This document shows, one piece after another, positions 9,314 through 18,035 of a stretch of 64,000 nt of DNA (position 1 is its first letter; the number at the start of each line of letters is the position of its first letter). The translations under genes were made by a program, and so were the position numbers. The DNA comes from Fuerstiella sp. Its GTDB lineage: Bacteria > Planctomycetota > Planctomycetia > Planctomycetales > Planctomycetaceae. The stretch lies in NCBI GenBank assembly GCA_022843805.1, contig JALHMY010000013.1:55342-119341 (forward strand). Direction: 5' to 3'. A model generated the notes under the pieces. That model was not told the DNA's origin. It saw only the letters and a program-made list of their open reading frames with translations, and made no database searches.

Positions 9314-12300
9314 TTATCTTTTCTTTTGATCTCCATCGCCTTCCTGATCCCGTTTTCGTTTTAACGCCAGCAGTCGCGAGGTCGTGCTGCCATCATCTGC
9401 AGGAACGTTTTCAGCAGGTTTCGGCGACGGTGTTGCCTGAGCAGAAGGTTTGGTTTCCGCAGATCCGGCCGTGGCATCCGCAGGTCGCCGCGGAACGGGA
9501 CGAGACTGCATCGGGCGTTCGCCTGATGATACAGCCGGTGGTCGCACGGTCCCATCCTTCTGACCGGAAAGAGACGATCGAACTTCGCCCGCTTTCTGCA
9601 GCAGCTGACCCAGTGTGGCGGTGGATTCTCGCTTGTCACGTTTGAAGAACGCTTTGAGCCCGCTCAGATCGATCTGTACTCGTCGCAGCGCCACATCCAG
9701 TGGCAGCATGCATGCAAGAGCCATCAGGAACCAGTCAAAGACAGGGCGGCTGCTGCGTTTGGGCTGACGATCGCCATAGATCTCTTTAGCCACCTCTTCG
9801 GGATCCAGATCGGCATCCAGCTCTTTTCCGCTGGTGCGACTGGCGATATCCCGAAGGACAATCGGATTGGCTCGAAACCGCAGATACTCGGGAGAGTACG
9901 ATACAATGAACCCGGCGTAGGCCGTCTCTTTTCGGTCGGATCCCACCGCTGAGATTTGGACCTGATAACGACCTTCCCCCTTCAGCGGCATGCTGGCCTG
10001 ATATCGGCGTGGTGCAATCTGGCGAACCTGCTGACTGTGCTGAAATGAATTTGGTCCGGAAACCGAGACATTGATATCCAGCAGACTCTCTTCGGGATGA
10101 AAGTCTTCCACCACAACCACGCCTTCATTGGCATTCGTGTATGTATACACCCGCAAAAACTGTTCACGTCGAACACGGCCAATACGGGTCAGCATCTGAT
10201 TGACGAGCTGCTGAAACTGGTCCCACTGCAGCCAGTCATTTCCCCAGCGGGACGTCAGATCCGAAGTAAATGCGGCCGTTACTCCCAGACCATAACGCCA
10301 GACGGCCAGAATCGGATCAGATTCTCCGTCGGTCACCGTGGTGTCGCCAGCAGCCGCTGGTGCACCAAGAATCACCGTGGCTCGAGCATCTTCTTTGGGG
10401 GATGTCAGAACGTAGCCATGCAGCTGAGGCGGCACTCCAATGTCGCGAATCATTGGATCCACGTTCTGAAGCTCAGGAACGAAATCACGATTCTGGATCT
10501 GACTTCGGCGAAGAGTTTTTGCTTCCTTGATAAAAATGGAAGGTAACTGATTGGGATCAGCCGGAAAATAGAAGCGGCCCTGAGTGACGGCGGCGATGGA
10601 TTCGAGAGTGCGGGTGTTGCCGTCGTGCGGAAAAATGGCGACCGTCGAGACGCTTACCTGATTATCAATAAATTTTTTCAGGAGAACGTCACTGGGTGGC
10701 TGAGCGTCTCCGTCGGATATGATAATCATATGACGGCTTGCAGCGTCCGTTTCAATCAGCCCCTTCAGACCCATTTCCATCGTGCTGGCAAAGTCCGGCA
10801 TATCTCCGATGGCCGCCGCATTGATCTTTGGAACAAGATCGCTGTACTGACTTGCCGGAGTCATTTCAAAGATCCATTCCTCGCCCATCATTCCATAGGC
10901 CAGCGCTCCAACAAGGTCCTCAGAGCTGAGTACCTGAATGGCTTTTTTGGTGATGCGTTTGGCCCAGGAGTTTCCCTGAGGAAACTCACAGGTATGCAAA
11001 ATAATTGCCAGTGCTCCCTTCGGCAAAATCTTTTTGTTGCTGATTTCCATGGAAATCGGCAGAGCATCCTCAATCACGGATCCCTGATAACCGCCTGGTC
11101 CGAAGCTGTTGGGCCCACCCACCATCAGAAATCCGGTCCCCAGGTTTCGGATGGCGTCATGCAGTGCCTGCATCTGTACCGAGGTCAGCGAATCGGCAGC
11201 TACGTCGGCAAAGATCACTGCGTCGTACGGCATCAGCGACAGCGGGTCGACCGGAAATTCCAGTGCACTCAGCAGTTCAACTTCGCGATCTCCCTGTCGC
11301 AGTGCCTTTTCAAAATATGTCCATTCGGCCGGATTTCCCTGCGGGTCAGTCACAACCAGAACTTTTCCAGGCCCGTCGATATAGAGGTAATTGCGAACCT
11401 GATTATTCTCCGGGCGATTGTCAAACTGCGAAGGCACTTCAATGCGTGCGCTGTATTCATAATAGCCTGGAGCATCCACTTTAATGGGAATCGCGTAACG
11501 GCTCTTTCCCGGCTCGAAACTGACGTCCCGCCGCTCGAGAATTGTTTCGCCCTGAGTCAGCACCAGACTGCCGGTTCCCTTTGCCAGCGAACTCAGCACG
11601 ATCGACGCTTCATAAGTCTCACCGAGCCGCACGAACCGAGGCAGGTCGAGCCGCTCCAGCAACACTTCGTGCTGATAGTCATATTCAATGGGAACAACAC
11701 TGACTTCAACGCCCCGGGCCTGCAGGTCGTCGACCACATCCTTCAGCTGCCCGACGGTTTCCGTACCGTCACTGATCAGCACAATGCGGCCGTTGTTCTC
11801 CTCAGGCAGCATCGCTGCACTCAGAGCGAGCGACTGTTCAAGATTGGTGGCGTCCTGACTGACGCGTGAATTGATGAACTTCTCAAATGGAAAGGTTTCG
11901 CGAGGCGGATACTCGACTGCTGCCGTTCGACCAAACACCACAAGTCCTGCCTGATCTGCAAATGGCTTGCGGGCAGCCGTCTCAGCGACAAAGTCGAACG
12001 CGCTGTTTTTCGCTTCATTCACCGAATCGGACACGTCCACCGAATAGACAACGCTCACCACGTCACTGGTGCGTACGGCACGTGGTTCCGCCAGAACAAT
12101 AATCAGCAGTCCGCAGATTACCAGACGGCAAAAACAGGCGATTGCTCCACGCACTGATGGCAGTCCGGAGTATCCTGCAGCATGCATCCACCAGATCCAC
12201 GGCGTGACCACACTCAGAATAAACACCCAGGGTCGGGCAAACTCCGCCTTCTGCAGCATTACAACTGCGACGCAGACGCCGATAAACAGGACCAGAAACA

Positions 12301-12385
12301 AAATCAGCGGAATCGTGGCCGCGCGACTCACTGGCCGGCGCGGTGGAGGAAACAACTGACGCATCGTTCTGCGCAGCCAGATCAT
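9314..12385 (-). CDS. Large VWA / GATase-like membrane protein
   Basis: A 1023-residue protein. The N-terminus has three hydrophobic helices (about 24-45, 53-68 and 80-100), then a VWA-like fold with DVSDS at roughly residues 116-120 and a second VWA-like stretch around residues 440-600 (IIISDGDAQPP). Between them lies a class I glutamine-amidotransferase-like region (VLVVTDPQGNPAEW through GGPNSFGPGGY). A further helix sits near residue 880, and the last 130 residues are Pro/Ser/Lys-rich and low complexity, ending in a basic tail. This layout is typical of the planctomycete 'VWA domain-containing protein' found near MoxR. Its ATG overlaps the NHL gene stop as ATGA, so the two are probably co-translated. 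Biochemical role unknown. Confidence 0.88.
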   Translation of the reverse strand: MIWLRRTMRQLFPPPRRPVSRAATIPLILFLVLFIGVCVAVVMLQKAEFARPWVFILSVVTPWIWWMHAAGYSGLPSVRGAIACFCRLVICGLLIIVLAEPRAVRTSDVVSVVYSVDVSDSVNEAKNSAFDFVAETAARKPFADQAGLVVFGRTAAVEYPPRETFPFEKFINSRVSQDATNLEQSLALSAAMLPEENNGRIVLISDGTETVGQLKDVVDDLQARGVEVSVVPIEYDYQHEVLLERLDLPRFVRLGETYEASIVLSSLAKGTGSLVLTQGETILERRDVSFEPGKSRYAIPIKVDAPGYYEYSARIEVPSQFDNRPENNQVRNYLYIDGPGKVLVVTDPQGNPAEWTYFEKALRQGDREVELLSALEFPVDPLSLMPYDAVIFADVAADSLTSVQMQALHDAIRNLGTGFLMVGGPNSFGPGGYQGSVIEDALPISMEISNKKILPKGALAIILHTCEFPQGNSWAKRITKKAIQVLSSEDLVGALAYGMMGEEWIFEMTPASQYSDLVPKINAAAIGDMPDFASTMEMGLKGLIETDAASRHMIIISDGDAQPPSDVLLKKFIDNQVSVSTVAIFPHDGNTRTLESIAAVTQGRFYFPADPNQLPSIFIKEAKTLRRSQIQNRDFVPELQNVDPMIRDIGVPPQLHGYVLTSPKEDARATVILGAPAAAGDTTVTDGESDPILAVWRYGLGVTAAFTSDLTSRWGNDWLQWDQFQQLVNQMLTRIGRVRREQFLRVYTYTNANEGVVVVEDFHPEESLLDINVSVSGPNSFQHSQQVRQIAPRRYQASMPLKGEGRYQVQISAVGSDRKETAYAGFIVSYSPEYLRFRANPIVLRDIASRTSGKELDADLDPEEVAKEIYGDRQPKRSSRPVFDWFLMALACMLPLDVALRRVQIDLSGLKAFFKRDKRESTATLGQLLQKAGEVRSSLSGQKDGTVRPPAVSSGERPMQSRPVPRRPADATAGSAETKPSAQATPSPKPAENVPADDGSTTSRLLALKRKRDQEGDGDQKKR

Positions 12386-13374
12386 GGGGTCAGCTCCACC
12401 AGTCGATGGTTGCCTGTATCAGCCACAAGTACTCTTCCGTCAGTCAGCACCGTGATTCCCCATGGCGTATAGAAACCATCCAATCCCCTGCTGGGTCGGC
12501 CAAATCGGCCCACGATTGTTCCGTCAGGCTTAAGAACCGTCAGCCTGGCTGCCTTGTTCTCCACCACATACAGGTGACCATTCGGAAGTACCTTCAGTCC
12601 GTAGGGAAACTGCAGAGGATTCGATTTCTCCGGCAGCCGAATCACCCGCAGGAATTCTCCCTCATCACTGAAAACCTGAATGCGATTGTTAAAGGCATCC
12701 ACAGCGTAAACAGTTCCATTGCTCCATACAATCGCGCTGGGTCGCTGAAATTCGCCTTCGGCCGTTCCATGCCTTCCAAACTGTGTGACAAACGTTCCGT
12801 CCAGCTGAAATTTCTGAATTCGCTGGTGATCACCGTATTCACCCACATACAAAAATCCGGATGGGTCCTGAGCAATCGCGACAGGGAAAACAAACTGTCC
12901 GGGAGCATTGCCTTCTGATCCAAACATCTGACTGACCGTACCGGAATTGTCGGCCTGAAATATGACAACCCGATGATAATGAGTATCCGCGACGGCAATT
13001 CGACCGTCCAGGAGCCTGCAGATTCCTTCCGGCCGACCTACCTTCCAGTCCGGCATATACCAGCTGGCCTGAAGCTTTCCGTCTGACGAATAGACGAGGA
13101 TACGTCCGGCATCGTCCAGAACATATACGTTGTCATGTTCATCTGAGTACAGTCCGCGAGGCGCGGGCAGATGACGGCCGGCAGCGGGAATCACCCAGGC
13201 GTCCATTCGGCTGAACTTCAACTCCGGATCCGACGATGTTCGACCGCACCCGCAGACAGCAGCGACGATGGTCAACATCATGAACCAGACCGACAATGTG
13301 TTCAAATGAAGGCACGAAGGTGCAGAGTGTCTGCGCAGGTGGCCAGCTTCTGATCTTCGCTGCAAATTAGTCAT
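12382..13374 (-). CDS. NHL-repeat lipoprotein
   Basis: A 330-residue protein from ATG 13374, which forms an ATGA overlap with the ABC ATPase stop; a TTG four codons earlier is less likely. The N-terminus is basic, then hydrophobic (about 28-44), ending in VCGC, an acceptable though not ideal lipobox, so it is probably a lipid-anchored extracytoplasmic protein. Six NHL-type units follow, each with a pattern such as PRGL..D..NVYV.D, GRIAVADTHYHRVVIF and GRVLVADTGNHRLVEL, forming a six-bladed beta-propeller. NHL propellers usually mediate protein or ligand binding rather than catalysis. Position between an ABC ATPase and the large VWA protein suggests a scaffold role, which is inference. Confidence 0.88.
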   Translation of the reverse strand: MTNLQRRSEAGHLRRHSAPSCLHLNTLSVWFMMLTIVAAVCGCGRTSSDPELKFSRMDAWVIPAAGRHLPAPRGLYSDEHDNVYVLDDAGRILVYSSDGKLQASWYMPDWKVGRPEGICRLLDGRIAVADTHYHRVVIFQADNSGTVSQMFGSEGNAPGQFVFPVAIAQDPSGFLYVGEYGDHQRIQKFQLDGTFVTQFGRHGTAEGEFQRPSAIVWSNGTVYAVDAFNNRIQVFSDEGEFLRVIRLPEKSNPLQFPYGLKVLPNGHLYVVENKAARLTVLKPDGTIVGRFGRPSRGLDGFYTPWGITVLTDGRVLVADTGNHRLVELTP

Positions 13375-14528
13375 AGGGTCCTGCAAACAGCAACACGCAC
13401 ACGGTCACCTGGCGAAACTCCACCGTTCACTGAACAATGAAGAACGTTTCGTTCCTGACGGAGATTCCGATGCCATATCCGAGTTTCAGAAAACGGGCCT
13501 TCAAACGCTGATGAAATCACTTCCAGTTCGGATTCTTTTTCGAGAACAACTTCCAGACATTCCGGCCTCAGCCCACGACCGCATTCCGGTATCTGCAGTT
13601 CCTGATTTCCCCTCAGCCAGTCCAACTGGTCTGCGGGACCAAACCAGTTCAGCCTCCCAAGAAACTCGCCGCTGATCCGGTTGGGTGGATTTCTGTAGAG
13701 TGTGATGGTGGATCCTGAAAATACAATCTTACCCGCATCGAGGCAGACCACGGTTTGTGATTCCCGAATCACTTCTGCTGGCTCGTGCGAAGCAAAAATC
13801 AGAGAAGTCTGATGCTGATTCAATTCCTGTCTGACGTACTGCCAGTAAGGCGTGCGGCGAGCACTGTCGACATGCGCGAAAGGTTCATCCAGCAGCAAAA
13901 TCCCGGCTTGCGCGGCCAGTGCACGGCCAATGGCAAGTCGCGATCGTTCGCCCTGTGATAATTCTCCCGGGAACGCCTCACGGCGGTGTTCAAGATCCAG
14001 ATGACGCAGAATTTCGTCTAAAGTTTTTCCGGAATCCCGGTCTTTTCGAGCTGCACTGACCGCGGTCAGGTGTTCCACGACCGTCAAATGCGGCCATAAA
14101 CCGCCTCCCTGAGGAGCCCAGAAGACGGGAAGATGACGGTTTCCGACCGGCACGTTGGGTCGTACAGGTGGTCGAAGGGTTGCTGCATCGACCGCGAGAC
14201 CGGAATCGACTGCGTTTCCGCCAGAGCCCTGCATTCCAACGGAACGCTGATCCAGTCGAATAATTTGACCGCGAGTGGGTCTCTCGAAGCCGGCCAGAAG
14301 GCTGAGCAGTGACGATTTCCCAGCTCCGGAATACCCGATGACAGCTGTGACACCCGCCGGAATGGTCAGCGAAATATCATCCAGTCGAATCCGCATTTGT
14401 GTCTGAAGAGACACGCCAGTCAGCTCAAACAGATGCCCGCCCTGGTAACAGTTTTTGACGACCCTGTTTTCGTCGGTCGCATTACCTTCGCCGGTCGCGT
14501 TACATTCGCCTGTCGTCTGCTCAGTCAT
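13371..14528 (-). CDS. ABC transporter ATP-binding protein with C-terminal TOBE-like domain
   Basis: A 385-residue ABC ATPase. Walker A GYSGAGKS lies at 65-72, the Q-loop near WAPQ at 137-140, signature LSQGE at 190-194, Walker B ILLLDEP at 210-216 and the switch His in FASHEPAEV. The C-terminal 110 residues resemble the regulatory TOBE-type domain of molybdate/sulfate/polyamine importers. A loop of about 45 residues between Walker A and the Q-loop (92-136) is longer than usual. The first 25 residues contain a repeated CNAT/GNAT pattern. No permease or binding-protein gene lies next to it, so the transporter partner is either elsewhere or the protein has another role. It starts 23 bp after the sulfotransferase stop. 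Confidence 0.88.
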   Translation of the reverse strand: MTEQTTGECNATGEGNATDENRVVKNCYQGGHLFELTGVSLQTQMRIRLDDISLTIPAGVTAVIGYSGAGKSSLLSLLAGFERPTRGQIIRLDQRSVGMQGSGGNAVDSGLAVDAATLRPPVRPNVPVGNRHLPVFWAPQGGGLWPHLTVVEHLTAVSAARKDRDSGKTLDEILRHLDLEHRREAFPGELSQGERSRLAIGRALAAQAGILLLDEPFAHVDSARRTPYWQYVRQELNQHQTSLIFASHEPAEVIRESQTVVCLDAGKIVFSGSTITLYRNPPNRISGEFLGRLNWFGPADQLDWLRGNQELQIPECGRGLRPECLEVVLEKESELEVISSAFEGPFSETRIWHRNLRQERNVLHCSVNGGVSPGDRVRVAVCRTL

Positions 14529-14551
14529 ATTCGTTTTGCAGACGTCAGGAA

Positions 14552-15817
14552 TTACGCCGCGGCGTGTGACGCCTGTTCGTCTTCAGGTGCCGGATATCCG
14601 AATCGGTCAAATGCGGGCCTGAGGGTATCATACACCTCCGCCATCTGCTCGGCATCATGCTGAAACCGATTTTTCTTATAACGTTTCAGATGCAGCTCTT
14701 CACGTTTCAGAATCTCCTGGACGGTCTCAAATCCCGGCAGACTAAGGTTCTGGTAGACCCTGGACATTTCCTGCATCGGGTCGGTCTCAAGATCCTCGAA
14801 TCGCACCTCCGTCAGGTTGCCCTCGGGGATCAGCATTCGGTCTCGCTCGTAAGCTTCAAATCCGAGCTGATAGCTTTTCAGGATTTCCTTTTCCACATCT
14901 TTAAAGACCGGGCGGCCCAGTCCATTTTCCTGAATCACGGTTTTTCGCAGATGAACGGCCGATCGAAACACGTCGTAAGGGTTTCGATAGATATAGACGA
15001 ACTGCGCGTCGGGAAACATTTCCAGCAGCGTGGGAATTCGAAACGTGTGGGATGGTGATTTGAGTACGATTCGCCGCTTGTCACGAAAACTAATCTTTTT
15101 CAGCAGCAGCAGCAGACATTCCTTCCATCGCTGTCGTTCAGATTCTGACAGTTTTCGAAAATCCAGACTTCGCCAGTACTGCGTAAAATCCTCGGGAGTC
15201 GCCATGAACATGTAGCATGAAACCAGACTCATAATGCACAGGGCAATGTCATCTTCCTGAGTGGCGTCCCATGACATGGGGACATTGTCCATCGGACGTG
15301 ATCTGGGGATTAGCCATCGAGTTGCTTTGCTGACGACTTTTTCTGTTGTCAGAAAATGCCATGGAAAGAGTGTGCGGTACATCGTGGGTGATGTGAACTG
15401 CGGATCTTTGCTGAGCAGATTGTGCAGAAGCGTGGTGCCGCTTCGCCAGAAACCCAGCACAAAGACTGGAGGACCAGCCAGTTCGGTCTGCTGTACGGCC
15501 TTTCCAAATCGCCAGTTTTCAATGGCACCCATCAGGGAATTGTAGACTGCCATTGGCGGCAGAAGCGCAAGACGGTTCCAGCGAGTCCAGTGAAGAGCAG
15601 GATTCATCCGGAGCAGTTCGCACAGTTCTGCAATGCGCATTCCATGCCAGATCACAAAGCCGTTTTGAGATGACTGCTTAATGTTTGGCAATAACTTCGA
15701 CTGAAGCATAGGCGCAATTCTCCCGAAACAAGACTCAGCTGCCTGCCTTGCAGCATCGACTGTTTCTGCGACTGTGTTCAGAAATAGCCGGTCTTCCTGA
15801 CGAGAATCCCCTGCCAC
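14552..15817 (-). CDS. Sulfotransferase family protein
   Basis: A 421-residue PAPS-dependent sulfotransferase of the Sulfotransfer_3 type. The 5'-phosphosulfate loop GFWRSGTTLLHNLL is near residue 133 and the 3'-phosphate site RNPYDVFRSAVHLRKT near residue 275; a DPSH-like strand and an EVRFEDLETDP segment that normally closes the PAPS pocket are also present. The enzyme would move a sulfuryl group from PAPS to a hydroxyl or amine acceptor. The acceptor cannot be told; a neighbouring PaaK/CapK-like ligase suggests a surface or secondary metabolite conjugate. The listed start is GTG without a strong ribosome site, and the real start may lie about 35 codons later at a Met near the RIAPML segment. 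Confidence 0.88.
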   Translation of the reverse strand: MAGDSRQEDRLFLNTVAETVDAARQAAESCFGRIAPMLQSKLLPNIKQSSQNGFVIWHGMRIAELCELLRMNPALHWTRWNRLALLPPMAVYNSLMGAIENWRFGKAVQQTELAGPPVFVLGFWRSGTTLLHNLLSKDPQFTSPTMYRTLFPWHFLTTEKVVSKATRWLIPRSRPMDNVPMSWDATQEDDIALCIMSLVSCYMFMATPEDFTQYWRSLDFRKLSESERQRWKECLLLLLKKISFRDKRRIVLKSPSHTFRIPTLLEMFPDAQFVYIYRNPYDVFRSAVHLRKTVIQENGLGRPVFKDVEKEILKSYQLGFEAYERDRMLIPEGNLTEVRFEDLETDPMQEMSRVYQNLSLPGFETVQEILKREELHLKRYKKNRFQHDAEQMAEVYDTLRPAFDRFGYPAPEDEQASHAAA

Positions 15818-15883
15818 GCATTGACTGTATCGATTACCCGGATTTCATAACTGCATGAAACCGCCCGAGCCCGGTGCTCCGCT

Positions 15884-17413
15884 TCAAACGGTCACCTTAT
15901 CCAATTTAGTCGTTTGCACGCCTTTATGCACGTCGGTCGCACAACCTTTTCGCTCAACCAGCGAGACAATCTGTCGGGCTTTGCCTCCGTCTCCGATACG
16001 CGGAATTTCCTCAACGGATTCCACATTCAGGCAAACCGACCGGCCACAACCGTTCTGTCTCAGAAATTTCGTGAATTCTGCCTCGGCAGATGCTGTTACC
16101 AGATTACTCTGCGTCCGATTGATAGGGATGCATCGGATCCTTAAGACATTTTGAGCCTCGTGCAGAACCTGAAATTGTGCCAGTCCCTCAATATTCAGCA
16201 TCACTGTGACAATGCCCAGTGGGGGAAAAGTGATCCATTCGGATAAATCGTTCAGCAAATCCAGCACACTGTCATTGCGTCCTCGCAATTCAAAAACAGG
16301 GAACGATCGCCCACATTCACACGGCTCATCCTGAATGCGGATGGAATCATCGATCCGATATCTGATGATGGGCTGAAATTTGTTCACCAGATTTGTGATC
16401 AGGATATGATCTGAGAACTGATTTCGCGGTGTTGGAGCCCCCGATCGCTCGGTCGGTTCGATCAGTACATAGTCAGTATTCAAATGCATTCGACCGGCCG
16501 AACACTGGTTGCCGAGTGGAATACATTCGGTGGACCCATACTGGTTCGTCAGCATGGCTTTGGGGAACGCCTGTTTGATAACTCGAAGCGCTGTCGGCAA
16601 TAAGGGTTCACTTCCCACGGAGATAATTTCGGGAGAAAAACGGACTTCTTTTCCAGCCAGCTTCTCGACGGCAATCATTTCCAGATAGGTGGGGTAACTG
16701 TGCAGGAAATGCGGTCGAAAGGCATTCAGCTTTTTGATCGTCTGATCAACAGAATCTCGTATGGAGATCGTTCGAATGCTGGCGAACAGCCATCCCGTCT
16801 GTTTTGAAGTGGCGGCTGACTGACCAGACACTGAAAATGGACAGTCGGTGACCAGAAATCCCATCCGGTAACGTCTGCCAAATGCAAATCTGGCCAGTTC
16901 GCTGGGAATCAGCCGGTCGCGAATTGTTCTGGCCATTACGGCAGCCCGCTGAATGGCCCACGATCGGCCGTCATTCAGAAACCAGCCAGCTGTTCCTGTA
17001 GTGCCGCTGGTTTTCGACAGTAAATACTGATTCCGCAGCCACGGAACGCTCCCGGGCTTCGTGTTTTTGTCAACTGCGTGAACTTCTTCGATCGTTACCG
17101 ACCTGTCGGTGATCGTCTCCTGAAACTTCCGCATCATTTCTGATTTATCAACAGGAGCAATTTCAGAGAATTTCTCGAGAGACACTGAAGATGTGTCCCG
17201 AGCGGAACCCATTCCGGCTTTGCGAAGTCTTTCCGCCTGGAAAGGAACTCGGGCTGCTGCATGCTGTATCAGGTCGTTGAGCCGCTTCGCCTGAAATTCC
17301 CGCAGATGTTTCTCGGATGCGCGGCGGTCTCGCCAGACGGCGCGGCAGAGTTCGGCTGCAAAGACAACCTGAGACATGGCAGGCATTCCGTTGAAAAGGG
17401 CGGCCAGCAGCAT
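15884..17413 (-). CDS. PaaK/CoF synthetase-like adenylate-forming ligase
   Basis: A 509-residue member of the phenylacetate-CoA ligase/CapK family. The ATP-binding loop SKTSGTTGTAG is near residue 133, the NQYGSTECIP motif near residue 285 corresponds to the acyl-adenylate A5 region, and IIRYRIDDS fits the A7/A8 hinge. A CECG cluster follows, as in many family members. The reaction would be adenylation of a carboxylate, then thioester or amide formation; substrate unknown. It is the first gene of the minus-strand series and is followed after 66 bp by the sulfotransferase. ATG 17413 lacks a good ribosome site; Met codons 10 and 13 are alternatives. Confidence 0.83.
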   Translation of the reverse strand: MLLAALFNGMPAMSQVVFAAELCRAVWRDRRASEKHLREFQAKRLNDLIQHAAARVPFQAERLRKAGMGSARDTSSVSLEKFSEIAPVDKSEMMRKFQETITDRSVTIEEVHAVDKNTKPGSVPWLRNQYLLSKTSGTTGTAGWFLNDGRSWAIQRAAVMARTIRDRLIPSELARFAFGRRYRMGFLVTDCPFSVSGQSAATSKQTGWLFASIRTISIRDSVDQTIKKLNAFRPHFLHSYPTYLEMIAVEKLAGKEVRFSPEIISVGSEPLLPTALRVIKQAFPKAMLTNQYGSTECIPLGNQCSAGRMHLNTDYVLIEPTERSGAPTPRNQFSDHILITNLVNKFQPIIRYRIDDSIRIQDEPCECGRSFPVFELRGRNDSVLDLLNDLSEWITFPPLGIVTVMLNIEGLAQFQVLHEAQNVLRIRCIPINRTQSNLVTASAEAEFTKFLRQNGCGRSVCLNVESVEEIPRIGDGGKARQIVSLVERKGCATDVHKGVQTTKLDKVTV

Positions 17414-18035
17414 TTTCTGCCGAATTACTCAGGAGGCGGATGCTGTGGAAATGTCGAATGCTGTGGAGATTCAGAGGGAATGCGATCGATTGACGATCTT
17501 CCTGACTCGGTCCGAACAATCCGTACCCATCCCTCTGACAATGTTATCGTGCGCCAGGGTTCTGAACATTGCGTCGATCCCGCCGCAATGGTCCACTTTT
17601 AGGCGAGCGTCAACTAAAGAGATACCTCGGAGAAAACTCGTTTAACCCGTGGCCGCCAGGTTTTGAAGTTGCACACTTTCAGCACCGAACGGAAGAACAG
17701 GATGCCAGATCCCGTCGGCGAAGCGACGGGTGTACCGTACACCCGTCGCTCCGCCGACGGGATTGCCTGGTACGTTGTGGCAACTGCAGGCCATATACAT
17801 CCACGAAGCCCCGGATTTATTGATGGATAGGTTCTAAAAGAGTTCGCCATCGGTCAGAGATTCATCCGAGATTCATTTTTCTGCCCTCAAATTTTTCTGC
17901 CAATTCTTCCTCCTCGCTGCAACGTCATGGCCGCGCCCGGTGCGGACAAACCTCGAATGCGTATCCACATGCATCATTTGTCATTGCGTCGCATTTTTTA
18001 ACCACAGATGACGCAGATTCCCGAGCCGCGGACTG
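17414..18035. other. Intergenic region, no gene recognised
   Basis: About 620 bp between the PaaK-like gene, which reads away from it, and the end of the DUF1501 gene. Short open frames exist on both strands but none has family features or a ribosome site. The notable content is the large hairpin at 17709-17763. The DNA 5' of that hairpin should contain the promoter of the PaaK-like gene, but no convincing -35/-10 pair was found. Confidence 0.6.
17709..17763. repeat. Large palindrome (26-bp arms)
   Basis: Two 26-nt arms, 17709-17734 and 17738-17763, are inverted copies with one mismatch and a 3-nt CCG loop. The arm core reads CCCGTCGGCGAAGCGACGGG. This is the form of an interspersed REP-like hairpin common in planctomycete intergenic DNA. 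It lies nearer the DUF1501 stop than the upstream gene, and there is no T-tract to suggest an intrinsic terminator. Confidence 0.9.

Noticed and set aside
10625..11869. 414-codon plus-strand open frame
   Set aside because: It lies wholly antisense to the VWA membrane-protein gene, has no ribosome site or known motif, and the minus-strand gene has clear domains and coupled neighbours.
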